From Bacteroidota bacterium (GTDB taxonomy: Bacteria > Bacteroidota > Bacteroidia > Bacteroidales > F082), in assembly GCA_018816765.1 (NCBI GenBank), contig JAHIUX010000048.1, positions 1-32,103 of the forward strand: DNA of 32,103 nucleotides. Reading direction: 5' to 3'. The position numbers and the translations under genes were made by a program. The notes beneath the pieces are model-generated. The model worked only from the letters and a program-made list of their open reading frames with translations. It did not search any database and was not told where the DNA came from. Numbering within the stretch: the first letter of the stretch is position 1; every line of letters begins with the position of its first letter. Of the stretch, positions 7,808-15,921 are shown in pieces.

Positions 7808-8629
7808 TCAATCCTTCACACACCTAACTGAACAACCGAAATATTTCGATTGTGCTGCTTCTTCGAGTGTAGCACGGAAGCTCATCACATGTTTAAACCA
7901 TGCCTGACTGTCATTTTTCTCTGTCGAGGTCCACCAGTAGGCGCCAATGCCCGATGGGGTGCTGAAGCCTCCGTTGGTTGTACGGAAGCCGCCCGGGAGT
8001 GCCGTAAAGCCCGATTTATTCCTGAACTCCGGCAGCTGGTCGCTACCCACATCGGAGGGCATGGCCGAAGGCGTCCAGCCGTAGTTTGCTGCGAGCGACT
8101 TGCCGATCATCTCAGCCTTGCCTTTGTTTGAATTATGCCCGTTGGCCACCAGGTACTCCTCCAGCTCCTTCCAGTCGTTGTCCGACGAAACATGCCAGCC
8201 CGTAGGGCATAGGTTGCCGGTGTTTACGGCATACCAGTTGTAGATGGCGCCATATGGGTTTTTGTTGGCCGACTCATCGTTGTTGTACCAGCAATATGCC
8301 GGGGTCTTCAACTCGTACCACGCCTTGTTTTCGGTGACCTGCGGAATGGGCTTGCCATTGTTGAAGCGTGTTGTTTTGAGGTTTTCGGCCATCCATAGCT
8401 GACGGCCGATGCGGACGGTCTTGTAGCTATTCCCGTCGGCGTCTTTGAGGAGCTCGCCTTCGCCCGCCGTGGAACTGCTGAAGTCGATAAAGTCGATTTC
8501 TGTCACGGGAACGGAAATGACGGTCTTGTCCTTTTTGTGCACCTGCATGATCTCCTGTGCGGGTGTTGCTGCCGGAAAGCCAAGCCAGACTAGGCATAAC
8601 AGCATACTGACTGAAAGCTGTGTTTTCAT
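7808..8629 (-). CDS. Secreted FISUMP-domain protein
   Basis: A 273-residue exported protein. The signal peptide spans about residues 1-24 (VWLGFPAATPAQ). A short segment follows with IMQVHKKDKTVISVPVTEID, a type often found in front of surface domains. Then comes the Fibrobacter succinogenes major paralogous domain (TIGR02145 type) from about residue 60 to the end. Hallmarks are YKTVRIGRQLWMAENLK, YNWYAV, LCPTGWHVSSDNDWKELE, the LPGGFR segment, YWWTSTE and the terminal GCSVRCVKD. FISUMP proteins form large paralogous sets of surface or extracellular proteins in Bacteroidota and Fibrobacter; their molecular role is unknown. It looks monocistronic. Confidence 0.88.
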   Translation of the reverse strand: MKTQLSVSMLLCLVWLGFPAATPAQEIMQVHKKDKTVISVPVTEIDFIDFSSSTAGEGELLKDADGNSYKTVRIGRQLWMAENLKTTRFNNGKPIPQVTENKAWYELKTPAYCWYNNDESANKNPYGAIYNWYAVNTGNLCPTGWHVSSDNDWKELEEYLVANGHNSNKGKAEMIGKSLAANYGWTPSAMPSDVGSDQLPEFRNKSGFTALPGGFRTTNGGFSTPSGIGAYWWTSTEKNDSQAWFKHVMSFRATLEEAAQSKYFGCSVRCVKD

Positions 8630-8740
8630 GTTGCGGTTTTTGTGTTACAATAGGTGTGGCTTAAAGATAAGGTAGCACCGCGCCCGTGATGCACTAAAAA
8701 TGACAAAGCGCCCCAAAAATTTATTATTCGTGGGGGTGTG

Positions 8741-9269
8741 TGAGCTCCCCCAAAATGAGCAAGGTTTAAACCCGGCAAAAGAAAAAATCTGAACAAAATG
8801 GATTGATGTGGTATTGCAAATCCTCCTGGATCAGCTGGCGCCGTTTGCGCCGGAATGGTGGCGCTGAATCAGCGGAATAGTCATTTGATCTTTTTGGTCG
8901 ATTATACTTCGTCTTTGTTCTACCGGCATCAGTGTAATTTTTTTTATACCAGTCATTCGCAAACTTCAGTTCACCGATTTGCCTGAACAATTCGTCACGT
9001 TCTTTTTTGAGACGTTCAAGCCCGTCTGATTGTTTTTGATCTCCCTCAAAAACTTCCGCTGAATGCGCTAGAAGGTCCTTCTTCCATTGCGTAACCTGCA
9101 CCGGATGAAGCTCGTAATGCTAGGCGATTTCTGATATTGTTTAAATGCCTTTGATGGCTTCAAGGGCTACCTCAGCCTTGAAGGTTGAACTAAATTTTCT
9201 TCGATTCTGTTTCATAGGACATAAAATTAATAAGTTAATTTTTATGTACAGTTTTTCTAGACCAGCTCA
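8741..9269 (-). mobile_element. Decayed, internally deleted IS3-family element
   Basis: Both ends read TGAGCT inwards: plus strand at 8741, minus strand from 9269. After the first six bases the ends stay loosely similar, with an AAAA run about 13 bases in. Inside are an OrfA relic and only the first residues of OrfB (see the pseudogene entries). A complete IS3 element is about 1.2-1.5 kb, so about 0.7 kb or more is missing from the 529 bp here. No target-site duplication is visible (GTG versus AAA), so the exact ends are inferred. Confidence 0.6.
8922..9215 (-). pseudogene. IS3-family transposase OrfA, broken by two stop codons
   Basis: Translating the minus strand from the ATG at 9215 gives MKQNRRKFSSTFKAEVALEAIKG in two pieces, then a TAA, then TISEIA, then a TAG, then HYELHPVQVTQWKKDLL and a leucine-zipper-like tail to about 8922. 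This is the helix-turn-helix OrfA of IS3-group elements, the DNA-binding half of the transposase. The two in-frame stops lie within the HTH region, so no functional OrfA is made. Just after, an A8 run (8938-8945 as T on the plus strand) marks the usual frameshift site. Beyond it, in another frame, the OrfB start ITLMPVEQRRSIID is still readable before sense is lost. Confidence 0.8.
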
Positions 9270-9363
9270 AAACCGCAATGGCAAAAGGGTTGAAAATGGA
9301 ATATATTATACTAAGCTTTCAAATTCCGGACATTCAAAATCAATAAAAATCATGGTTCTAAAG
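9268..9363 (+). pseudogene. Possible 3' scrap of a secreted-protein C-terminal domain
   Basis: Directly at the right border of the IS3 relic, one plus-strand frame reads QNRNGKRVENGIYYTKL, then SNSGHSKSIKIMVLK. This resembles the C-terminal end of FlgD-like/T9SS sorting modules (NGKxVxNGIYYyKL ... KxMVLK). No stop follows the expected end, and nothing upstream belongs to the same gene. It may be the tail of a gene into which the IS inserted. Low to moderate confidence because it is short. Confidence 0.35.
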
Positions 9364-9584
9364 GGCGGTTCTGCGCATACTGATATTATACCATCACATA
9401 CCAATGCGATGTTATTATACTATAAGCAGGCCTCGAATACCTCCGGCAATATCGGCTGCTTCTTAAGCGGAGTTTGCATCTAAGGCGATATGGGTTGCTA
9501 AAACCAAACGTCTCCGTAGGTTTCACTTCTTTTTTGGCTTATTTTTGAGTTAACGTTAGTTCATACAGTGACATGAAGTTAAAA
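9364..9584. other. AT-rich intergenic, no gene seen
   Basis: About 220 bp between the IS/domain scrap and the promoter of the regulator gene. The open frame continuing to 9483 loses resemblance to any protein after about 9363. No repeat or RNA structure was recognised. Confidence 0.4.
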
Positions 9585-9615
9585 TTGAGTTTTTCAGATT
9601 GTTATTGTATTTTTG
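9585..9615 (+). promoter_or_regulatory. Putative promoter of the TPR-HTH regulator gene
   Basis: TATTTTTG at 9608-9615 matches the TAnnTTTG -7 element exactly, and TTG at 9585-9587 lies 20 bases upstream as a -33 element. The ATG at 9635 follows 19 bp after the -7 element, so the 5' leader would be only a dozen or so bases. Confidence 0.6.
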
Positions 9616-9632
9616 TTAGAAGTAATACAATA
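9603..9632 (+). promoter_or_regulatory. Inverted repeat over the -7 element, candidate operator
   Basis: Perfect 9-bp arms TATTGTATT (9603-9611) and AATACAATA (9624-9632) are separated by 12 bases. The left arm overlaps the -7 element and the right arm ends 2 bp before the ATG. The placement fits a repressor or autoregulator site; a leader hairpin is the alternative. Confidence 0.5.
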
Positions 9633-9634
9633 TT

Positions 9635-11284
9635 ATGGCTGGATTTAACTCATATTTTTTGACTTTTGTCTTTATAGTGCTTTCTACGATACCAGTATTT
9701 AGTCAAGAAACTACGCGTGATTTACTGGTTAAAGGCGTGGATGCCATGATGGAAGGTGAGTATGGTAAATCATTGGAGCTGTTGATCAAGGCAAAAGGTC
9801 AGGCAGAAAAGGAGGGAGACTATAAAAATCTTTTTGTGGCGCTTAACAATATTGGTTTGCACTATCATAAAATGCTGGATAGTAATGAAGCGCTTGAATA
9901 CTATTTGGAGTCTTATAAAATTGCAATTAAGGAATTGGATGCCTCTTATGAAATGACCTCTTTAAATAATATCGGCATACTGTATTCTCAGGAAAATAAC
10001 CTGGAAAAGGCCATTGAATATTTTAAACAAGCCTATGATCTGGCTGAATTGCCAGAAGAAAAATTAAAAAAAGGCATTTATGCAGTTAATCTTGCTCAAG
10101 CCTATTTTGATATTTCCAAGTATGAGGTTGCTAATCAGTATATTGACGCGGCAATAAAATATTTGAAAGATGATCCGGATTATTTACTTGAAGCCCTGGC
10201 TTTTGAGGCAATTTTGCTTAATGGTTTAAAACAAACAAAGCAAGCAGAGAATTATATCAGCGAGTTATTGCCCAAACTTACTGAAAACAGATATGCAGAA
10301 ACCCGTGTGATGCTACTTCTTACTCTTGCAGAAATTAAAAATAATAATGCAGATGTAAATGAAGCCTTAATCATTTGTCGGAGAGCTTTGGAACAGCAAC
10401 CTGTTAATTTAGAAACGCGTTATAAAATATTCAGTCAAATCAATACTTATAGTCGCGAAACCAAAAACTTTCAACAAGCGCTTGTTGCTATGGATAGTAT
10501 GCTTTTTTTAAAGCAAACCATTTATGATTTAAGAAGAGAAAGGCAGTATCAAGCCAATCGGGTTAAATTTGAAGTTTTGAATTATGAAACAGAATTGACA
10601 AAAGGAGCTGAACATATTTCATTTCAGAGAAAATTAATCATAATATTTGCTACTGGGGCCACACTCATTATGATGCTCTTAATGTGGTCTTTGAGATTAA
10701 GTAGAATTCGAAGCAATCAGCGAAAAGATATACAGGCACGTCAAGAGAAAATATTGCATCTTGAGCTTGAAAACGAAAAAGCAAACATTTTACTACTTGA
10801 CAAACAATTAAAAGAAAACGAAACGAAATTATTATTAGAACAAGAACTATACAAACACGAAATTGAATCAAAAAACAGGGAGTTATCTGCAAAAGCGCTC
10901 TATTTAACAAATCGGAATCATCTAATCGAAAACATAATCAGCGATTTAGAACAATTTGATACGATAAAACCAAGTCAAGAAATAACCCAACATATAAGAC
11001 GTTTAAAAGAATTACTTAAAAGTGATGAAGAATGGAAAAACTTTATGCAATACTTTGATGAAGTGAACCATGGTCTATTAAGTCGCTTAAAGGAGAAGCA
11101 TGATAATCTGAATGCCAACGACATCAGATATATATCATACCTCTACATGAATCTTTCGATGAAAGAAATAGCTTCCATAATGAATATTACTCCGGAAGCA
11201 TGCCGGAAGCGTAAGGAACGAATTTCAAAGAAAATACAACTTAACGAGCACGAAGAGCTCTATAGCTATCTCTCTCAAATATAA
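9635..11284 (+). CDS. TPR-transmembrane-HTH transcriptional regulator
   Basis: A 549-residue protein of the Bacteroidota type that joins periplasmic tetratricopeptide repeats to a cytoplasmic DNA-binding domain. It has a signal peptide (about 1-24, ending VFSQ) and TPR units from about 30 to 300 (for example ALNNIGLHYHKM, SLNNIGILYSQ, AIEYFKQAYDLA). One membrane helix lies at about 333-351 and a long coiled coil at about 360-425. A LuxR/GerE-like helix-turn-helix is at about 492-535 (NANDIRYISYLYMNLSMKEIA, ITPEACRKRKERI). It probably senses an envelope or periplasmic state and regulates nearby genes. The neighbour 108 bp downstream on the same strand encodes a T9SS-exported protein and is the obvious candidate target. 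AT-rich composition contrasts with genes left of 8700. An inverted repeat covers its promoter. Confidence 0.87.
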   Translation: MAGFNSYFLTFVFIVLSTIPVFSQETTRDLLVKGVDAMMEGEYGKSLELLIKAKGQAEKEGDYKNLFVALNNIGLHYHKMLDSNEALEYYLESYKIAIKELDASYEMTSLNNIGILYSQENNLEKAIEYFKQAYDLAELPEEKLKKGIYAVNLAQAYFDISKYEVANQYIDAAIKYLKDDPDYLLEALAFEAILLNGLKQTKQAENYISELLPKLTENRYAETRVMLLLTLAEIKNNNADVNEALIICRRALEQQPVNLETRYKIFSQINTYSRETKNFQQALVAMDSMLFLKQTIYDLRRERQYQANRVKFEVLNYETELTKGAEHISFQRKLIIIFATGATLIMMLLMWSLRLSRIRSNQRKDIQARQEKILHLELENEKANILLLDKQLKENETKLLLEQELYKHEIESKNRELSAKALYLTNRNHLIENIISDLEQFDTIKPSQEITQHIRRLKELLKSDEEWKNFMQYFDEVNHGLLSRLKEKHDNLNANDIRYISYLYMNLSMKEIASIMNITPEACRKRKERISKKIQLNEHEELYSYLSQI

Positions 11285-11333
11285 GCTAACTCACATTTTT
11301 TATTCAAGATGTCACGTTTTGTCCCGCCTCAAA

Positions 11334-11366
11334 TTTGATTGCAACTTACTAATTGGTTGATCTTTG
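11334..11366 (+). promoter_or_regulatory. Putative promoter of the Asp-box surface protein gene
   Basis: GATCTTTG at 11359-11366 matches seven of the positions of a TAnnTTTG -7 element only imperfectly (G instead of T first), with TTTG at 11334-11337 placed 21 bases upstream as the -33 element. It lies 25 bp before the ATG at 11392, indicating that this gene can be transcribed separately from the regulator. Confidence 0.4.
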
Positions 11367-11391
11367 CAAATATTAATTAAAAGTCACCACC

Positions 11392-13722
11392 ATGCAAAAA
11401 AAATGCAAAATGAAAAGGTTAAGTTTATTTTTCATAAGCTTGTTAATGATTGGAATCACAAATTCCTTCTCACAGGTAACTACAGTAAGTTCATCTGAAT
11501 ATGGACGCATTTTTGATGTTGTATACGATCAAAATACCCAAAACGGCGTTTATGCAGCCAGCATGAACAACCATATTTTAGTTTCTAATGATAATGGCGT
11601 CAGCTGGGAGGTGTTCTACTCCTTTTCGTCAGGTTATGTAAAAGAATTGAGAATGGTAAATGATACCCATTTGAGCTTTTACTTAACCAATGCAAATAAT
11701 CCGGAAGACAATAGCATTCATCTTATACAGCTTTCTGATTTAACGCTTACAACAATTAATAGGCCTATTAATAATGAATCGACGGATAGAGCGATTGAGG
11801 ATTATAGCATTTATGAAAATAATATTGACATCATGCTTTATAAAGAAATATACACTATTGGGATTGATAATTACAACAGGGTTCATTATACTACCAATGG
11901 CGGTCAAACATGGACAATGGTTTATGACGAAATATCAAGCAATTTAATTTCGGTAGATAAAGTATTGATAAACTATAACAATCCAAACCAATTATTCATC
12001 ACACGCGGCAATGGTGCAAATGGTGTTAATGGGGGATTTTTGGTAAGCAATGATGCCGGAGTCAACTGGACAGAATACTATGCGGAAACAAATATAAGAG
12101 CTGTGGCTGTAGATTTATTTGATGCAAATCATTGGATGATTGGCACAGATCCGGGATGGGGTCAAGACGAAGCAGTATACGAGACTTTAGATGCTGGAGC
12201 CAATTGGAGCCAGGTAACAATTGCATTTGATGACCATTGGGAAAAAGCAATTAATGAAGTCATTTTTCATCCAAACATTCCAAATAAAATCTATGTGCTG
12301 GAAACCAATGAGATAGCGATAAGTACTGATGGAGGTGCAACCTGGTCGGTGCAGGTTTACGATCCTTTTACGCCGAGTTATTATTTTGGACTTTCTGCAA
12401 CATTCAATCCTTTTAATGATAATGAAGTAATTTATACATCTAACTGGTATCCTTATCGTTCCACAGATGGTGGAATTACAATTGAACGTATGTATACACC
12501 ATATTCCTGGGTGAGTTCAGTTGACTTGTCGGCCAATTCAGGTGGAGGTCAGGATCCTTATCTTTATTATGGAGTTCAAGGAGGGCTTGTCTCTAAAAAT
12601 CTGGTGACCAATAGTGAGACTTCGTACGGGGTTCAATCTGTCGATATAATTTCGGGAAGTGCACCTCCAGCATTTTTTGCTGATAACAATCTTTACGGTC
12701 GTATTTTTGCTTCTGTTGAAGATTTTAATGGCAAAGCATTAAACGTAAGCACAGATCATGGCCAATCATTTGAAACCTTTTATACGGGATTTTGGGATCC
12801 GGTCTTGAATATTCAACCAGATCCGGTAAATACTACTGATGTATGGGTGTCTTTTGATGTTTTTTCAGGAAGCGGAACCTATATTGTTGATGTAACCAGT
12901 TCCGACCCATGGAATCCAAACTTAACAAACCTTACCATGCCAAGTTCAGCGAAACATCATTCAACCTGGATTAATCCAATTAATAATCAGGAAGTATTGG
13001 CAGGACTAGGAGGTGAAATTTGGTCAAGTACCGATCGGGGTACAAATTGGACTAATTCCAGTAATGGCTTAACACTTGACCCTGATTTGGGACGCATTTA
13101 TTCTATTGTTCGAAATCCTTCAGACGTCAATGAATTTGTTTTAGCAAGTTCAGGTGGCGTATGGAAATCAACTGATAATTGTGCAAATTGGACGAATATG
13201 TTAACTACAAATGGTGTCCGTCAAGTAGTGTACGACCCAAATGACGCAGAAGTCCTAGTAGCAGCAACCTATGATTCACCTGAAAGTAGTACTGCCATCT
13301 ATTTCTCTACAGATTCAGGAGCAACCTGGAACATGATACCTGTTGAAGAATTTGTTTTTTGTAATTCAACTAGTATGGCTTTTGACTTCACTGGCGAAGG
13401 TTTTACAGTTTATATGGCTACTTATGACTTAGGTGTGATTACATACGATGTTATGTACGATCCAACCGGCATAAACAATCCAATTACTGATTTCTCAGGA
13501 TTGGCACTGTACCCTAATCCTGTAGTAGATGTTTTAAATGTAACATTTGAGAATGAATCAATACCAAGTATAACAGTTATTTATAATACAATTGGGGAGG
13601 AAGTTGATCGCTTTGTAAATCAAACTAAATTTGATTTATCTCATTTAATTACCGGAGTTTATTTGGTAAAAGTTAGCAATCAAAATGGAAAAAGTTTTGT
13701 AAAGAGGATTATCAAGAACTAG
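11392..13722 (+). CDS. T9SS-secreted Asp-box (BNR) beta-propeller protein
   Basis: A 776-residue exported protein. A signal peptide ends near residue 28 (NSFSQ). The start may be Met7 (ATG at 11410), which gives a more standard MKRLSLFF signal. The body carries about ten Asp-box motifs of the S-x-D-x-G-x-x-W type, as in sialidases and sortilin/VPS10 propellers: SNDNGVSW (65-72), TNGGQTW (168-174), SNDAGVNW (219-226), TLDAGANW (265-272), STDGGATW (311-318), STDHGQSF (453-460), STDRGTNW (546-553), STDSGATW (639-646). The C-terminal 703-776 is a type A T9SS sorting domain (LALYPNPVVDVLNV ... GVYLVKVSNQNGKSFVKRIIKN in two pieces). It should be exported through the type IX system and anchored or released. 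No catalytic sialidase residues were recognised, so a binding role is as likely as an enzyme. Confidence 0.9.
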   Translation: MQKKCKMKRLSLFFISLLMIGITNSFSQVTTVSSSEYGRIFDVVYDQNTQNGVYAASMNNHILVSNDNGVSWEVFYSFSSGYVKELRMVNDTHLSFYLTNANNPEDNSIHLIQLSDLTLTTINRPINNESTDRAIEDYSIYENNIDIMLYKEIYTIGIDNYNRVHYTTNGGQTWTMVYDEISSNLISVDKVLINYNNPNQLFITRGNGANGVNGGFLVSNDAGVNWTEYYAETNIRAVAVDLFDANHWMIGTDPGWGQDEAVYETLDAGANWSQVTIAFDDHWEKAINEVIFHPNIPNKIYVLETNEIAISTDGGATWSVQVYDPFTPSYYFGLSATFNPFNDNEVIYTSNWYPYRSTDGGITIERMYTPYSWVSSVDLSANSGGGQDPYLYYGVQGGLVSKNLVTNSETSYGVQSVDIISGSAPPAFFADNNLYGRIFASVEDFNGKALNVSTDHGQSFETFYTGFWDPVLNIQPDPVNTTDVWVSFDVFSGSGTYIVDVTSSDPWNPNLTNLTMPSSAKHHSTWINPINNQEVLAGLGGEIWSSTDRGTNWTNSSNGLTLDPDLGRIYSIVRNPSDVNEFVLASSGGVWKSTDNCANWTNMLTTNGVRQVVYDPNDAEVLVAATYDSPESSTAIYFSTDSGATWNMIPVEEFVFCNSTSMAFDFTGEGFTVYMATYDLGVITYDVMYDPTGINNPITDFSGLALYPNPVVDVLNVTFENESIPSITVIYNTIGEEVDRFVNQTKFDLSHLITGVYLVKVSNQNGKSFVKRIIKN

Positions 13723-13760
13723 TTCTGACACACATCTAATTTTTGTCCATTAAACTCTTT

Positions 13761-13795
13761 GAGGCTGTCCGAAATTTCCGAGACAGCCTCTTTTG
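13761..13795 (+). terminator. Rho-independent terminator after the propeller gene
   Basis: A stem with perfect 9-bp arms GAGGCTGTC (13761-13769) and GACAGCCTC (13782-13790), a 12-base loop, then TTTT. It lies 39 bp after the stop codon on the coding strand. The stem sequence resembles the ends of the MITE-like element at 26710-26865 (GGGGCTGTCTC), perhaps by shared origin. Confidence 0.75.
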
Positions 13796-14008
13796 TGTCT
13801 TTAGGGTCGGCGGTTTAACTGAAATATATTGTTTACCTGATAATAAGGTTGTATTTGATCAATCTACAGCAGGGAAATATGAACACGACTTATAGAAGGG
13901 TTGCGCCTACCCAAACCATGGCAGGTTTAATTAGTTGACACTATCTGGATACGAATGCCCATTCGATTTTAAACTCAATTTTTATATTCCTTAAATAACT
14001 CATTTTCA
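13796..14008. other. Intergenic between convergent units
   Basis: About 210 bp between the terminator of the plus-strand pair and the stop of the minus-strand PCMD lipoprotein gene. No gene, repeat or second terminator was recognised. Confidence 0.4.
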
Positions 14009-15091
14009 CTAATTGTTATATAGCATTTCTATGTTGTCAATGATCAAAGTACTCCCAACTGCTCCGGCAAAATTTGCTCCATCAAAGCTGGAGGAGGCGA
14101 CAAAGGTGATATGTGTTGGTAAGGCGAAAGCAGCTGAATCGGCACTGACATAAACATTGTCCGCCGGCTTCATATAGTCAGGGAAGGTATTATCCAGTTC
14201 ACCATAAGTAAAAAGAATCTCGATACTTGTCAAATTCCCTACCTCATCAGCGCTTCGGAACCATGCGGTGGCAAGACGCTTTACTTCACCATTGAATCTG
14301 ATTTCGAGGAAGGCATAAATGTCCAACATATCAGAATAGCTCAATGCATTGCCTTCCCTGTCTTTGTTTTCCTCTCCTGCCTGATATTGGTATTGAAAAC
14401 GGAGCGTGGCCGGCCGGCCTGTAAAGGGGGTTCCGAACTCAATTGCTGCCTGTGGATCTGTTGGATCCAGATTATCCGGATTAAAAAAGCCTGTAAACAA
14501 AGATCCTGTAGAAATTGGCATTCCCAATGAAGCCGGTATCAGTCCATTGTACAAAGTTTCCATTTTTGCCGCCTTGTTGCTTCCGCCAAGGTCAACGGGT
14601 GTGGTGGCGAGTTTGTTGAGTAACTGGGTGCCAGGATTGCCGGTTCCCCAAACGGTTGATTGGGCACTATTGCCGGGCTCATAATAATCCGAAGCCGTTT
14701 GATACCATTCATCCAGCTGCCAGTTATCCAACTGAGGATTTGCACTGGCAACAAAGGATTTTACAGTCCAAACATGTGAGCTACCATCTTCTGCAATAAC
14801 TGTTATGTTTGCAGGATCATTCAGATCAAGTTGATCTCCAACCGCTTTATCGGCTGATGCAAATGATGATACTTCCATGGTTTGGATGGTAATTGCCGAA
14901 AGATCGATACCGCCGGGAATCTCAACCACAACAGTCATCGAATCGTTGCTGATCTTGGCATTTCCTGCCTGATTGCTCACCAAAAATGATTTTATATTCC
15001 CATAGGGTGATAAACCGAAATAATCTTCTCTCACACATGAGCTCGCGATTATTATGGCAAACATCAGCATTATATTCAAAAGTCTTTTCAT
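14009..15091 (-). CDS. PCMD-domain surface lipoprotein
   Basis: A 360-residue lipoprotein with lipobox IASS-C (Cys19), followed by an acidic stretch (VRED) of the kind seen near surface-export signals in Bacteroidota. Residues about 30-112 form an Ig-like domain (IKSFLVSN, VVVEIPGGIDLSAITIQ, then VIAEDGSSHVWTVK), like the DUF5018-type module preceding carbohydrate-handling domains. Residues about 120-358 match the PCMD domain (putative carbohydrate metabolism): NWQLDEWYQ, the VWGTGNPG segment, AAKMETLY, and the closing LIIDNIEMLY. Ligand unknown; a glycan is plausible from family naming only. It is the last gene of the long minus-strand run, 18 bp after the barrel gene 15110-15877, and is likely co-transcribed with it. 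Confidence 0.82.
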   Translation of the reverse strand: MKRLLNIMLMFAIIIASSCVREDYFGLSPYGNIKSFLVSNQAGNAKISNDSMTVVVEIPGGIDLSAITIQTMEVSSFASADKAVGDQLDLNDPANITVIAEDGSSHVWTVKSFVASANPQLDNWQLDEWYQTASDYYEPGNSAQSTVWGTGNPGTQLLNKLATTPVDLGGSNKAAKMETLYNGLIPASLGMPISTGSLFTGFFNPDNLDPTDPQAAIEFGTPFTGRPATLRFQYQYQAGEENKDREGNALSYSDMLDIYAFLEIRFNGEVKRLATAWFRSADEVGNLTSIEILFTYGELDNTFPDYMKPADNVYVSADSAAFALPTHITFVASSSFDGANFAGAVGSTLIIDNIEMLYNN

Positions 15092-15109
15092 TTTTTGTTA
15101 CATTTACTG

Positions 15110-15877
15110 TTATTTCTTTGAACCCAAATAATAGGACAAGCCAAGGTTTAAGGATAAGAGATCAATTTTTGCGTCTACTTTTTGATCCACTCTCCTTGAT
15201 TCGGGGCCATTATTTGTGGATTGTTGTAAAACCGCCAGGTCATAACCGATAAGATTTAACTGCACCTCAAAAGCAAAACTTTCCATTGCAAAGAATGTAA
15301 TGCCCGGGCTTATTCCTGCCCTGAAATGAAATCCTTCGGTGTATTGTGTATTTACTTCATCACCCTTTTTAACATTCCTTGTAAGTGCTGAGGTGTAGCC
15401 GAAGGTAAGCCCTGTTTCTACGAAAAAACTCAGCCGCTCATTTTTTGTTATCGGAAAGGATGGCCGGATGTTGGGTGTGAAATCAAACGATTTGGTCATG
15501 GAGTTGGACTGCAAAGTATCGGGGTCACGGAATACCGTACCCCCAAATTTATCGTGTTCATAGCTGAAATTAAAACCAACCATCGTATAATCGCTAATGT
15601 AATATCCACTTTTGAATTTGATGTTGTAGTCAAGACTTTGCCCATCCACAACATTTTGTAAAAGACCTGTCGTGTTTTCTTGCTGCAGGTCTTGCAGTGA
15701 AAAAGACAGGCCGATGTAAATATTTTTCTTTTTAAAAGGTTGAAAGTTGTTAACGTAGTATTCTGACATCAATTCATAAGGTGTGAACTCGTCTTCTTGG
15801 CTATCTTGTTCCTTTTGTGCAAAGCACAACTGTAAAGTTATTAAACTTATAAATGTTAGAATGCCTGCTTTTTTCAT
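15110..15877 (-). CDS. Outer-membrane beta-barrel protein
   Basis: A 255-residue exported protein. The signal peptide ends near residue 20 (LQLCFAQ). An acidic linker (EQDSQEDEFTPYE) follows, then an eight-strand-type alternating pattern with repeated aromatic girdle residues (YIGLSFSLQDL, GYYISDYTMVGFNFSYEHD, FFVETGLTFGYTS, FEVQLNLIGYDLAV) up to the final LSLNLGLSYYLGSKK. This fits the small OMP_b-brl/porin-family barrels. No ligand is suggested. It lies 44 bp after the SHOCT protein gene and 18 bp before the PCMD lipoprotein gene. Confidence 0.8.
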   Translation of the reverse strand: MKKAGILTFISLITLQLCFAQKEQDSQEDEFTPYELMSEYYVNNFQPFKKKNIYIGLSFSLQDLQQENTTGLLQNVVDGQSLDYNIKFKSGYYISDYTMVGFNFSYEHDKFGGTVFRDPDTLQSNSMTKSFDFTPNIRPSFPITKNERLSFFVETGLTFGYTSALTRNVKKGDEVNTQYTEGFHFRAGISPGITFFAMESFAFEVQLNLIGYDLAVLQQSTNNGPESRRVDQKVDAKIDLLSLNLGLSYYLGSKK

Positions 15878-15921
15878 TTTTAGATGGTTGAAGTTTGTTT
15901 TGAATTCTGTAGATCAAATAC

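Noticed and set aside
8766-9101. Intact small gene of 111 codons
   Set aside because: It is the downstream part of a broken IS3 OrfA; the true start is at 9215 and two stops lie between.
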